From Polaribacter cellanae (GTDB lineage: Bacteria > Bacteroidota > Bacteroidia > Flavobacteriales > Flavobacteriaceae), in NCBI RefSeq assembly GCF_017569185.1, contig NZ_CP071869.1, positions 310,001-374,000 of the forward strand: a DNA stretch of 64,000 nucleotides. Direction: 5' to 3'. Below the pieces are notes generated by a model. It made no database searches. It was not told the origin of the DNA and saw only the letters and a program-made list of their open reading frames with translations. Shown here piece after piece: positions 1-7,976 of this stretch (its first letter is position 1; each line of letters begins with the position of its first letter). Both the position numbers and the translations under genes were made by a program.

Positions 1-1
1 A

Positions 2-1219
2 GCCACTTGGTCTAAAAACGAAGTTCAGGTAAATGCATTTATAGAAATAGAAGGACTTTCTAAAGAGGAAGCAGAAAAGTATTTAAAAAACTGGAATTTT
101 GAAGCTTTAGGAAACAAAGAGAAAGTACAAATTACCTCTAAAGGAAATAATTCTTTTGGTTTAAAAGACGATATCGTAATTTTTAATAATATGGATTTCG
201 ATTTTGTAGTACCAGAAATAAAAATGGTAGATATGGACACAATTGTAATTCCTGATATGCACTTTGATTTCGATTTCGATTTTGATTCAATGGGAGAAAT
301 AGAAAAAAATATGGAAAGAAAAGGAAGATACCATTTTGATTACCATAATGGTAATGAACATATTGTTATTAAAACCAAAGAAGAATGGGAGAAATTCAAG
401 AAAAGTAAAAAATACGAAGAATTAAAAAAATCTTTTAAAAAAATTAGACATAACGTAAAAGTTATTGATAAGAAAAAAATAAAGGAGTCTCTAAAAAAAG
501 CAAAACATCAAATAAAGAATATCAATAAAGAAGAAATAAAAATAGGATTAGAAAAAGTAAGAGAAGCTTTAAAAAATATGAAATTCAATTTTAATTCAAA
601 TCATAACGATTTAACCATTAATGGTAAAAAGATAAAAATTAAAAAAAGATTAGAAATTAAAGTTCCCAAAAAAGCAACTTTCAATTTGAATACTAAACAC
701 TGTAAAGTAAATTTACCAAATACAGTAGCTTCTGGTAACGTAAAATACGGAACTTTTAATGCCAACAATTTAAATGGAGGTAAATTAACCATCAACTATT
801 CTCCAGTAAATATAAACAGTTTAAATGCCTGTACACTTTTTTTAAATAACGTAACTGATGCAAAAATTGCATCAGTTACCAATACAACAATGAGCAATAA
901 TTCTTCGGAAGTTGTTATTAATAATTTAGGAAGTAACGTAGATATAACAAACGAATATGGAGAGCTTACGATTTCCAATATGAATAAAGATACTAACGAT
1001 TTTAATCTAACCTTAAACTATTCAGACGCAACTGTTAAAGCTGAGGAGTTTGTAGTCGGTAATCTAATAATTCAAGTAAATAGTCAAAGTGGTGATACAC
1101 ACAAATCTATGAAAAAAGCAGAAAAAGAATTACAGTTTACAGGTAAATTCAATATAAAAACAAAGGATAACCGAATGAATATCGATGGTAAATTTAGCAC
1201 TTTGGTTTTGAAGAAGTAG
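2..1219 (+). CDS. Beta-strand-rich hypothetical protein (5' end outside window)
   Basis: The reading frame is open from base 2, upstream of the first ATG at 191, so the gene starts before the window and about 405 residues are visible. The visible part begins with an alpha/beta-looking stretch, then an Asp/Phe/Met-rich acidic segment around the ATG at 191, then a Lys/Glu-rich stretch of about 110 residues that looks helical or coiled-coil. The last 200 residues are Asn/Thr/Val-rich and strand-like, with short phrases such as NLNTKHCKVNLP and VVINNLGSNVDITNEYGEL. That pattern resembles DUF4097 or GIN-type adhesin beta-helices that often sit near anti-sigma or surface-stress genes in Flavobacteriaceae. 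The family assignment is inference. No function can be read from the part seen. Confidence 0.7.
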   Translation, partial: ATWSKNEVQVNAFIEIEGLSKEEAEKYLKNWNFEALGNKEKVQITSKGNNSFGLKDDIVIFNNMDFDFVVPEIKMVDMDTIVIPDMHFDFDFDFDSMGEIEKNMERKGRYHFDYHNGNEHIVIKTKEEWEKFKKSKKYEELKKSFKKIRHNVKVIDKKKIKESLKKAKHQIKNINKEEIKIGLEKVREALKNMKFNFNSNHNDLTINGKKIKIKKRLEIKVPKKATFNLNTKHCKVNLPNTVASGNVKYGTFNANNLNGGKLTINYSPVNINSLNACTLFLNNVTDAKIASVTNTTMSNNSSEVVINNLGSNVDITNEYGELTISNMNKDTNDFNLTLNYSDATVKAEEFVVGNLIIQVNSQSGDTHKSMKKAEKELQFTGKFNIKTKDNRMNIDGKFSTLVLKK

Positions 1220-1366
1220 GGTGTATTTTATTAGAATGTTATATATTTTTGCTATGCTTATCTTAAATTACTCATTCAAATATCTCAAAAAAAATCTAAT
1301 GATTCTTTGGGAGTTAATTCATTATTTTTTTATTTAATAAAATATAACAACATATACTTCTCATTT

Positions 1367-1829
1367 CTATAAGTTTAATGAAAAGTAACGTTTTACGTAT
1401 TTTTTGTAAATTCTAAATCTTTGGCTATTTACAATCGTTCCATCTTCATTCTCAATTTCTACAACTTTTGTATTTAAAGTTCTCTCCTATTAAAGTTGAT
1501 AGATTTTACGCCCACAAAACCAAATGAAGCTTTATCGTTCCTACTCAAATAAAAAAACATTAAATCTTGAATGGTGTTTAAAAAATTAAGAAATTTGTGG
1601 CTCCGTTCCTTTTTCTTTTAGAATCTTCAGCAATAATTAATGAATGCTTGTTATCAGAATCTGTATGAGATTTTAAATAAAACTGAATTATATAAATATT
1701 TGGTTTATATTTTTCGATTTTAACAATGTAAGTATGATTGAATTCACATTTAAAAGTATACAAATCTACTTCTAAATTATTAATAGTTTCAGAACCTTTG
1801 TACGTGTAATGATAGACAGACCTTTCCAA
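1367..1829 (-). pseudogene. Frameshifted conserved hypothetical gene remnant
   Basis: Three consecutive minus-strand segments in different frames read as one protein. Segment 1 (1829-1578, TTG start) contains HTYIVKIEKYKPNIYIIQFY. Segment 2 (about 1580-1465) reads TIQDLMFFYL then KASFGFVGVKSINF and stops at about 1473. Segment 3 (about 1475-1367) reads VVEIENEDGTIVNSQRFRIY and KKYVKRYFSLNL. From memory, intact Bacteroidota proteins of this unnamed family have the same order: a beta-rich start, a fixed [SN]DKY-like helix, then ASFGF[IV]G, then a C-terminal (K/A)KRYFS. At least two indels therefore separate the segments. An ATG just upstream (about 1852) in another frame may be the original start, which would imply a third indel. 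The function is unknown. Confidence 0.6.
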
Positions 1830-1840
1830 ACGAAAGGCTA

Positions 1841-1984
1841 TTATAAAACATAAGAATATGCACTAGAGCGTTCTGCATCAATATCTTTTTGAGTAAGAAC
1901 ACGATAAGTATGAGTAACTTTTACAGAAGTATTTGTTATCTGTTGCTTTTTTATTTTTTTGTTTTTAGAAATTGAATTTCCCAT
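1841..1984 (-). CDS. Small hypothetical protein (47 aa) upstream of the pseudogene
   Basis: The ORF can be opened at 2026, but the in-frame ATG at 1984 (MGNSISKNKKIKK) gives a more natural basic, hydrophilic start. The C-terminal half reads RVLTQKDIDAERSSAYSYVL. A short protein ending in a motif like 'L(S/T)xxEIDAxRxxAYxY' commonly precedes the gene family now broken at 1367-1829, so the two were probably a two-gene unit. The downstream frame overlaps or abuts the stop. No function is known. A toxin-antitoxin-like pairing is possible but unsupported beyond size and arrangement. Confidence 0.4.
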   Translation of the reverse strand: MGNSISKNKKIKKQQITNTSVKVTHTYRVLTQKDIDAERSSAYSYVL

Positions 1985-2182
1985 AATGTGTTGTATTACA
2001 ATACAAATATACAAAATTTGTACCAAATAATATTTAAACTGATAACTAAAACAATCTTTGCAAACTTTGCTAAAAAAAATTACCTGTCCGCATTTAAAAT
2101 ACCTTTAAATTTCCGTCAAATTCCATTTCTCTATTCTTAATAAAGTGCCTATCTTTATCGTCTGTAAATAGTCACTTTTTTA

Positions 2183-3661
2183 ATGGAACGCTACAAAGAA
2201 AATCAATTGAAAATATACAATTCTCTCTCTAAAAAGAAAGAGAATTTTAAACCAATAACCCAAGGTTATGTAGGTATGTATGTCTGTGGACCAACAGTTT
2301 ATAGCAATGCACATTTAGGAAACGTAAGAACATTTATGTTTTTTGATGTGGTATATAGATACTTATTACACTTAGGTTATAAAGTACGTTATGTACGTAA
2401 TATTACAGATGCTGGGCACTTAGAAAATGATGCAGACGAAGGTGAAGATAGAATTGCAAAAAAAGCACGTTTAGAAGAAATTGAGCCAATGGAAGTTGTA
2501 CAACGTTACACAGTCGATTTTCATAACGTCTTAAAAAACTACAATTTTTTACCACCAAGTATAGAACCTACTGCAACAGGACATATTGTAGAACAAATAG
2601 AAATGATTAAAGAAATTATCGAAAAAGGTTTGGCTTACGAAATAAATGGCTCTGTGTATTTTGATGTTTTAGCATATAATAAAACAAACCATTATGGAAT
2701 TCTTTCAGGAAGAAAAGTAGAAGATTTAATTCATAATACAAGAGCTTTAGATGGGCAATCAGACAAGAAAAATCCGCAAGATTTTGCACTTTGGAAAAAA
2801 GCAGAAGAACGCCATATTATGCGTTGGCCTTCTCCTTGGAGCGATGGTTTTCCTGGTTGGCATTTAGAATGTTCTGTAATGAGTACAAAATATTTAGGCG
2901 AAAGTTTCGATATTCATGGAGGAGGAATGGATTTAAAATTCCCACATCACGAATGTGAAATCGCACAATCGCAAACCTGTTCTGGTGTAAAACCCGTAAA
3001 TTATTGGATGCATACCAATATGCTGTTGTTAAATAGCCAAAAAATGGCAAAATCTACAGGAAATTTTATTTTACCGAACGAAATTTTATCAGGAGAAAAC
3101 GATATTTTACCAAAAGCATTTTCGGCATCTGTAGTTCGTTTCTTTAACATGCAAGCCAACTATAGAAGCATTTTAGATTTTTCTGGAGAAGCATTAGAAG
3201 CCTCAGAAAAAGGACATGCCAAATTAATGGAAGCTGTTAATTTTTTAGAGAAGATTGAAGCAGAAAAAACATCAACTTTCGACGTTCAAAACTGGAAAAA
3301 AGACTGTTATGCAGCTATGAACGACGATTTTAATACACCAATTTTAATATCACATTTGTTTGATGCTGTAAAATTAATCAATCAAATTAAAGAAAAAAAT
3401 GCGAGTTTAACTTCAAGAGATTTATCAGAATTTAAAGAAACATTAAACAGTTTTGTTTTTGATGTTTTAGGATTGATGAACGAAAATTCTCAAGACAATT
3501 CAGAAAAAATAAATGGAGTAGTAGAACTGTTAATTAGGTTGAGAAAAGAAGCAAGAGAAAATAAAGATTGGGCATTGTCCGACCAAATTAGAGACGAATT
3601 AATTGAACTCGGAATTCAATTAAAAGATGGAAAAGAAGGTACAACGTTTTCGGTAAATTAA
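2183..3661 (+). CDS. cysS: Cysteinyl-tRNA synthetase
   Basis: This is a class I aminoacyl-tRNA synthetase that charges tRNA-Cys in the cytoplasm. At 492 aa it is full length for bacterial CysRS. The HIGH-type signature appears as HLGN at about residues 44-47, in [16 protein letters not shown]. The KMSKS loop appears as KMAKS at about 287-291. The zinc-binding set is present: Cys35, a Cys in WHLECSVMS at about 230, and His/Glu in [11 protein letters not shown] at about 254-258. The C-terminal part holds the helical DALR-type anticodon region. A possible -7-like box (TATCTTTA, about 2150-2157) precedes the ATG. cysS followed by yidD and lgt is a usual flavobacterial order. Confidence 0.97.
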   Translation: MERYKENQLKIYNSLSKKKENFKPITQGYVGMYVCGPTVYSNAHLGNVRTFMFFDVVYRYLLHLGYKVRYVRNITDAGHLENDADEGEDRIAKKARLEEIEPMEVVQRYTVDFHNVLKNYNFLPPSIEPTATGHIVEQIEMIKEIIEKGLAYEINGSVYFDVLAYNKTNHYGILSGRKVEDLIHNTRALDGQSDKKNPQDFALWKKAEERHIMRWPSPWSDGFPGWHLECSVMSTKYLGESFDIHGGGMDLKFPHHECEIAQSQTCSGVKPVNYWMHTNMLLLNSQKMAKSTGNFILPNEILSGENDILPKAFSASVVRFFNMQANYRSILDFSGEALEASEKGHAKLMEAVNFLEKIEAEKTSTFDVQNWKKDCYAAMNDDFNTPILISHLFDAVKLINQIKEKNASLTSRDLSEFKETLNSFVFDVLGLMNENSQDNSEKINGVVELLIRLRKEARENKDWALSDQIRDELIELGIQLKDGKEGTTFSVN

Positions 3662-3662
3662 T

Positions 3663-3700
3663 ATCCCACCCCAACCTTCCCAAAAGGAAGGAGTTCCAAT
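3663..3700. repeat. C-rich dispersed repeat with small hairpin
   Basis: The segment just after cysS contains CCCACCCCAACC followed by the hairpin CCTTCC-CAAAA-GGAAGG (3675-3691). It belongs to the same C/G-rich style as the element inside the start of yidD 110 bp downstream, and differs sharply in composition from its AT-rich surroundings. There is no T-run after the stem on the plus strand, so a terminator role is doubtful. Confidence 0.4.
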
Positions 3701-3768
3701 CACACTAAAAGCAACAAAATATAAAATTTGCTGTATTTTCAAATTAAAAAAGAAAATGTTTCAAGTCA

Positions 3769-4050
3769 ATGAAGAATAAAGTCGAAAAAAAAACAAGTAG
3801 CAAATCTCCCCTTTGGGGGTTAGGGGGACTATTTATTTTATTAGTTCGTTTTTATCAAACAGCAATATCTCCATTTACACCAGCAACTTGTAGATATTCT
3901 CCAACATGTTCGCATTACACAATAGAAGCTTTGCAAAAACATGGATTATTTTTTGGAGGTTGGTTAGCATTAAAAAGAATATTTAGTTGCCATCCTTGGG
4001 GAGGAAGTGGTTACGATCCTGTTCCAGAGAAATTAAAAAGGAAAAAGTAA
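3769..4050 (+). CDS. yidD: Membrane protein insertion efficiency factor YidD
   Basis: YidD is a small membrane-associated protein that supports YidC/Sec-dependent insertion of inner-membrane proteins. The family core is clear from residue about 25 onward: [34 protein letters not shown], then [13 protein letters not shown]. Family members normally begin only a few residues before the VRFYQ segment. Here about 24 extra residues precede it, and residues 11-22 ([10 protein letters not shown] and neighbours) are encoded by a G/C-rich dispersed repeat. The protein is 93 aa. The annotated ATG is the only good one upstream of the core, so the repeat appears to be translated. Confidence 0.93.
   Translation: MKNKVEKKTSSKSPLWGLGGLFILLVRFYQTAISPFTPATCRYSPTCSHYTIEALQKHGLFFGGWLALKRIFSCHPWGGSGYDPVPEKLKRKK
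3801..3830 (+). repeat. Dispersed repeat translated inside yidD N-terminus
   Basis: The stretch CTCCCCTTTGGGGGTTAGGG is an imperfect hairpin (CCCC-TTT-GGGG) that reads SPLWGLGG in this frame. I recall this peptide from many unrelated flavobacterial ORFs, where it comes from the same nucleotide repeat. It lies between the yidD start codon and the conserved YidD core. That it is a mobile repeat is inference from composition and recall. Confidence 0.5.
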
Positions 4051-4118
4051 AAGAAAATAAATAAGATTTTTTTTTGAGATAAGAGACAAGAAAATAGAAC
4101 AGAAATTAAGTATAAGAG

Positions 4119-4196
4119 TGTCCCCTCGAGCGCAGTCGAGAGGATTATTAAAGTTGTGTTTATGAATTAGGTATCGACTGCGCTCGACCAGACATA
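4119..4196. repeat. REP-like palindromic element (TCGAGCGCAGTCGA arms)
   Basis: Perfect 14-bp inverted arms, TCGAGCGCAGTCGA at 4126-4139 and TCGACTGCGCTCGA at 4174-4187, are separated by 34 bp. Each arm is itself nearly palindromic. The outer borders read GTGTCCC and CCAGACA. The same core, CGAGCGCAGTCGAG, recurs at 34764-34780 with a similar CAGACAC border, so this is a dispersed intergenic element rather than a gene-specific site. It sits between yidD and lgt. Confidence 0.7.
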
Positions 4197-4209
4197 GTAG
4201 AAATAAATT

Positions 4210-5046
4210 ATGAGTTTTTTAGCAATAGAGTGGAATCCTTCCATTGGAATAGATTTAGGTTTTTTTACCATTCGTTGGTATAGTTTAATGTTTGTAACCG
4301 CATTTTTATTGGGGTTGCGTTTTATGAAAAAAATCTACATCGAAGATAAAATTCCTCTAGAAAAAATGGATCCATTATTTATGTATGTATTTATTTCTAT
4401 GTTAATAGGAATGCGTTTGGGAGATGTGTTTTTTTATAGTTGGAGTTATTATCAGAATCATTTATTAGAAATTATTTTACCATTAAAAAAGATTAATGGC
4501 TCTTGGGAATTTACAGGTTACACAGGTTTTGCAAGCCATGGTGCTGCAATAGGAATTCCAATTGCAATGTATTTTTATGCCAAAAAACACTTACAAAAAC
4601 CTTGGTTATTTATTTTAGATAGATTGGCAATAATGGTTGCTTTAGCTGGGTTTTTCATTCGTTTTGGAAACTTTTTCAATTCAGAAATTTATGGAAAAGA
4701 AACAGGTTCTAATTTTGGCGTAATTTTTAAAGCAGCAGGCGAAACTACTGCAAGACACCCAACACAATTATATGAAGCATTTAGCTATTTAGCACTATTT
4801 TTTGTGATGTGGTATTTGTATTGGAAAACCAACAAAAAACAACAAATAGGCTTTTTATTTGGCTTATTTATGGTAGTTTTATGGTCTTTACGTTTTATAA
4901 TTGAGTTTTTAAAAGAACCACAAGTACAACAAAGAGGAGAAGAATGGTTGTTTAGTCCATTAAATACAGGGCAAGTTTTAAGTATTCCTTTGGTTTTAAT
5001 AGGTATTTGGTTAATGTTAAGGAAACCTAAACAAGAAGTTCAATAG
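4210..5046 (+). CDS. lgt: Prolipoprotein diacylglyceryl transferase
   Basis: Lgt transfers diacylglycerol from phosphatidylglycerol to the lipobox cysteine of prolipoproteins in the inner membrane. The 278-aa length is normal for the family. The protein shows about seven hydrophobic segments. The Lgt signature is visible as RFGNFFNSEIYG at about residues 151-162, with the later essential stretch RHPTQLYEAF and the C-terminal GQVLSIPLVLIGI helix. The start IEWNPSIGIDLGFFTIRWYSL matches the usual Lgt N-terminus. It is followed after 3 bp by the DUF6787 gene, so the two are probably co-transcribed. Confidence 0.96.
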   Translation: MSFLAIEWNPSIGIDLGFFTIRWYSLMFVTAFLLGLRFMKKIYIEDKIPLEKMDPLFMYVFISMLIGMRLGDVFFYSWSYYQNHLLEIILPLKKINGSWEFTGYTGFASHGAAIGIPIAMYFYAKKHLQKPWLFILDRLAIMVALAGFFIRFGNFFNSEIYGKETGSNFGVIFKAAGETTARHPTQLYEAFSYLALFFVMWYLYWKTNKKQQIGFLFGLFMVVLWSLRFIIEFLKEPQVQQRGEEWLFSPLNTGQVLSIPLVLIGIWLMLRKPKQEVQ

Positions 5047-5049
5047 TTT

Positions 5050-5364
5050 ATGGAAAAATTAAAAGAACGCTGGGGAATTGAAAGCAATTGGTCTCTTTTA
5101 GCCATATTTATCGTGTTTGCAATCAATGGCTCTTTTGCAGCTTGGGTAGCAAAACCAGTAACAAATTTTATTGGTTTAAGCTCAGGTACAATTTCAGGTT
5201 TTATTTATTGGCCGTTAAGAATTTTATTAGTTTTTCCTATTTATCAATTAACCTTACCAATTGTTGGCTGGTTATTTGGGCAATTTAAATTCTTTTGGGA
5301 ATTCGAAAAGAAATTTTTAAGTAGATTGGGTTTAGGGTTTTTATTTAAAACGAAAGGAGATTAA
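5050..5364 (+). CDS. DUF6787 family membrane protein
   Basis: This is a 104-aa protein with three hydrophobic segments and the conserved phrases NGSFAAWVAKPV, YWPLRILLVFPIYQ and GWLFGQFKFFWEFEKKFL. They match the uncharacterised DUF6787 family, which in Flavobacteriia nearly always follows lgt. The spacing to lgt is 3 bp and the strand is the same, so co-expression is likely. A role in lipoprotein maturation or membrane biogenesis is suggested only by context. The function is unknown. Confidence 0.85.
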   Translation: MEKLKERWGIESNWSLLAIFIVFAINGSFAAWVAKPVTNFIGLSSGTISGFIYWPLRILLVFPIYQLTLPIVGWLFGQFKFFWEFEKKFLSRLGLGFLFKTKGD

Positions 5365-5369
5365 TTTTT

Positions 5370-5456
5370 TTTGGGCGTTTTAACGGGCTTTCAGCACTCG
5401 CTTTTTTTCTGAAAAAAAAAAGAGCTCAAACAAATGCTTCAATCCCTAACGCACTT
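5370..5456. repeat. Dispersed intergenic repeat (GGGCGTT ... AATCCCTAACGC)
   Basis: The spacer after the DUF6787 gene holds GGGCGTT, CGGGCTTTCAGCACTCGC, a T-run/A-run hairpin and the end AATCCCTAACGCA. I recall the same framework from many flavobacterial intergenic regions. This copy is degenerate. It also supplies a T-rich hairpin that could stop transcription on either strand. The classification is from recall and cannot be checked here. Confidence 0.45.
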
Positions 5457-5489
5457 ATTTAACTACAGATAGCTTTTAAAGGAAACGAA

Positions 5490-5756
5490 TTAATTTTCAA
5501 TAATTTCTTCGTTTTTTCTTTTGTTAATTACGTAGCTATAAAGCCACATTAGTGTAAAAGTTGGTATAAAATCGAAAGGAAGAATTTCTTCAACGAAACT
5601 TATAACACCTGCAATTTTACCCTCTTTTCCTTTGTACATTTTGGTCATAAAATAACCAGAAAGCGGTGCCCAAAAAAGGTCGAAAGGCAAAAATGGTATA
5701 AAACCAATCGCGTCTAAAACAAGACTGGCAACTAATTTTTTGTATTTGTTATTCAT
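5490..5756 (-). CDS. Small hypothetical membrane protein (88 aa)
   Basis: The ORF starts with MNNKYKKLVASLVLDAIGFI and has two or three hydrophobic stretches (about 10-25, 28-40 and 55-75) rich in Phe and Pro, such as FIPFLPFDLFWAPLSGYF. The tail is charged (KRKNEEIIEN). Similar small proteins occur in other Flavobacteriaceae, as I recall, but none has a known function. It is convergent with the DUF6787 gene and divergent from the NUDIX gene 83 bp away, so it is a single-gene unit. It is probably an inner-membrane protein. Confidence 0.65.
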   Translation of the reverse strand: MNNKYKKLVASLVLDAIGFIPFLPFDLFWAPLSGYFMTKMYKGKEGKIAGVISFVEEILPFDFIPTFTLMWLYSYVINKRKNEEIIEN

Positions 5757-5839
5757 ACTTTAATTATAGTCAAATTTCTTGCCAAAAAATATAAGTTTTC
5801 TCTGGAAAATAATAATTTAGCTAAAAATATACATTTCAA

Positions 5840-6466
5840 GTGAAATTTAATCAATTTGTAGATAAAATAGAATTGTTAAGAACCTTGCAATTAGGAGGCT
5901 TAGAAGCACAATTTAAATTGGCACCAGAACTTCGGTTGCGATACAATACAGATAAAATTGAAGCAAGCAATCCAAGAAAAGCCGCAGTTTTGGCATTGTT
6001 TTATCCCAATAAAAAGAATGAAACCACTTTTTTATTAACAGAAAGAGCAACTTACAAAGGCACACATTCTGCACAAATTAGTTTTCCAGGAGGAAAAATT
6101 AATAAAACAGATAAGAATTTAGAAGAAACAGCTTTAAGAGAAGCATTCGAAGAAGTTGGTATTGTACCAAAATCAATAAAAATTGTTAGAGAGCTAACAG
6201 ATGTTTTTATTCCTCCAAGTAATTTTTTAGCAACTCCTTTTATTGGTTGTATAGATAAGAGACCTAATTTTAAAACAAATTACGAAGTCGAAAAAACCAT
6301 CGAAGTTTTAGTAGAAGATTTGTTAAACGATGCCTCTTTAACTACTGTAAATTTATCAACTTCTTACATGAAAAATATAGATGTACCTTGCTTTAAATTA
6401 AACGATTATATAGTTTGGGGGGCAACTGCAATGATGCTTTCCGAAATTAAAGAACTCTTAAGATAG
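5840..6466 (+). CDS. NUDIX hydrolase, CoA pyrophosphatase-like
   Basis: NUDIX enzymes cleave nucleoside-diphosphate-X compounds. This one resembles the NudL/CoA pyrophosphatase group, which degrades CoA and its derivatives. The NUDIX box G-x5-E-x7-REAFEEVG is complete at about residues 83-105 (PGGKINKTDKN then ETALREAFEEVG). The preceding ERATYKGTHSAQISFPGG is typical of the CoA pyrophosphatase subgroup. The start GTG or TTG is uncertain; the 5840 start encodes KFNQFVDKIELL, which fits family N-termini. The length of 208 aa is normal. The acyltransferase gene follows after 58 bp on the same strand. Confidence 0.88.
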   Translation: MKFNQFVDKIELLRTLQLGGLEAQFKLAPELRLRYNTDKIEASNPRKAAVLALFYPNKKNETTFLLTERATYKGTHSAQISFPGGKINKTDKNLEETALREAFEEVGIVPKSIKIVRELTDVFIPPSNFLATPFIGCIDKRPNFKTNYEVEKTIEVLVEDLLNDASLTTVNLSTSYMKNIDVPCFKLNDYIVWGATAMMLSEIKELLR

Positions 6467-6524
6467 CATCTTACTTAATTGTTTTGTAAATTTGTTATTA
6501 ACCAAGTATTAAACAAATTTTATA

Positions 6525-7343
6525 ATGTCTTTATTTAAAAGGAATCCTTTTGGTCATATTTTATTTTTAAAGAAATGGATCATTCGAATTTTCGGACTAA
6601 TTTCACATAGAAGATATCGTAAATTTAATAATTTGCAAATAGAAGGTTCAGAAATTCTAAGAAATTTACCAGATAAAAACGTTTTGTTTATTTCGAATCA
6701 TCAAACCTATTTTGCAGATGTTGCTGCGATGTTTCATGTATTTAACGCAGCTTTAAGTGGTAGAGACGATTCTATTAAAAATATCGGTTACATTTGGAAG
6801 CCGAAATTAAATGTTTACTTTGTTGCTGCAGGAGAAACCATGCGTTCTGGTTTATTGCCAAAATTGTTTGCCTACGCTGGTTCTGTTTCTATAGATAGAA
6901 CTTGGAGAAATGCAGGTAAAGATGTAAATAGGCAAGTAAAAAATTCTGATATTTCTAACATTGGAAAAGCCATAAAAGATGGTTGGGTAATAACATTTCC
7001 ACAAGGAACCACAACACCTTTTAAGCCTATTAGAAGAGGAACAGCACATATTATAAAAACCTGTAAACCTATTGTAGTTCCTATTGTTATCGATGGTTTT
7101 AGACGTTCTTTTGACAAAAAAGGACTCAATATTAAAAAACGAAACGTTTTACAATCTATGGTTATTAAAAAACCTTTAGAGATTGATTACGAGAATGAAA
7201 GTGTAGCAGATATTGTTACAAAAATCGAATATGCAATTGAACAACACCCTTCTTTCTTAAAAGTACTTACACCAAAACAGGCAGAGGAGTACATTAAAGA
7301 AGAAGAGGAATTAAATAAACAACGTGAGTTTTGGAGTTCTTAA
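6525..7343 (+). CDS. 1-acyl-sn-glycerol-3-phosphate acyltransferase-like protein
   Basis: This is a PlsC-fold acyltransferase that probably acts on membrane phospholipid or lipid precursors at the inner membrane. The acceptor motif region reads SNHQTYFADVAAM, in which the His and Asp are separated by five residues rather than the usual four. The second conserved block reads FPQGTTT where family members usually have FPEGTRS. The GTAHIIK and PIVVPIVIDGFRRSF blocks are in place. The length is 272 aa. Its stop overlaps that of the convergent gene at 7340 by four bases. I recall the same altered motifs from related flavobacterial proteins, so they are probably a subfamily feature rather than damage. 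Confidence 0.85.
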   Translation: MSLFKRNPFGHILFLKKWIIRIFGLISHRRYRKFNNLQIEGSEILRNLPDKNVLFISNHQTYFADVAAMFHVFNAALSGRDDSIKNIGYIWKPKLNVYFVAAGETMRSGLLPKLFAYAGSVSIDRTWRNAGKDVNRQVKNSDISNIGKAIKDGWVITFPQGTTTPFKPIRRGTAHIIKTCKPIVVPIVIDGFRRSFDKKGLNIKKRNVLQSMVIKKPLEIDYENESVADIVTKIEYAIEQHPSFLKVLTPKQAEEYIKEEEELNKQREFWSS

Positions 7344-7891
7344 TCTTTTGGTTTCAATTTAAAAAGGCGTATTTCAATTCCTAAGAAAAAACTATATCTA
7401 TATTTTACTTTTCCGTATAAAAATTTTAAGTCTGTTCGCTCCGTAATTTGATTCAAAAAACTCAATTTTACAGCATCACTTAAAAAATATTCTAATTGTA
7501 AAGAAGCAGACCAACTAACTAAATTATTTCCTTCTCTTTGGATATTTCCAATACCTAAACTTGGCGCTATTTGAAAATTGTAATTTCTAAAAACATCTGT
7601 AAAAGTATATCCAGAAAAAGCACCATATCTTGTATAGCTAGATGATATTAAAAAAGCTTTTTCGTATTCTAAACCGTATATAAAATAGCCTAAATTTTTA
7701 TCGTTACCTTCGTATTTTAAACGTGTAATAAAATTAACAGTTCCTGCATTATTCCCTAAATTGTCTCCAAAAACAAGCAATTTTAAATCTTGATGTACCG
7801 AAAAATTAAGTGCATTTTGTCCATAGAAAATAGCACTATTCAAAAAGAATAGGAAAAAAAAATGGAGGGAAATTTTCTTTCTAAAAATCAA
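7340..7891 (-). CDS. Putative outer-membrane beta-barrel-like protein (183 aa)
   Basis: The first 25 residues form a signal peptide (basic start MIFRKK, then a Phe/Leu core ending near YGQ). The rest alternates hydrophobic and polar residues in strand-like runs (LGYFIYGLEYEKAFLI, YSFFLGIEIRLFKL) with aromatic residues at strand ends, as in an eight-stranded outer-membrane barrel. I do not recognise a named family. It is convergent with the acyltransferase and 85 bp downstream of the end of the aldo/keto reductase, so it may be expressed from that operon. Confidence 0.6.
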   Translation of the reverse strand: MIFRKKISLHFFFLFFLNSAIFYGQNALNFSVHQDLKLLVFGDNLGNNAGTVNFITRLKYEGNDKNLGYFIYGLEYEKAFLISSSYTRYGAFSGYTFTDVFRNYNFQIAPSLGIGNIQREGNNLVSWSASLQLEYFLSDAVKLSFLNQITERTDLKFLYGKVKYRYSFFLGIEIRLFKLKPKD

Positions 7892-7976
7892 AATTTAGAT
7901 TTGTTAATGCATCTAAAGATAGTGTTTATTACATAAATGAGTTCGAGTAAGATATTTGTTTATAGTTTATTAACCT

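Noticed and set aside
1220..1366. Possible further gene after the first CDS
   Set aside because: The 147-bp spacer is AT-rich with stops in all frames and no recognisable site.
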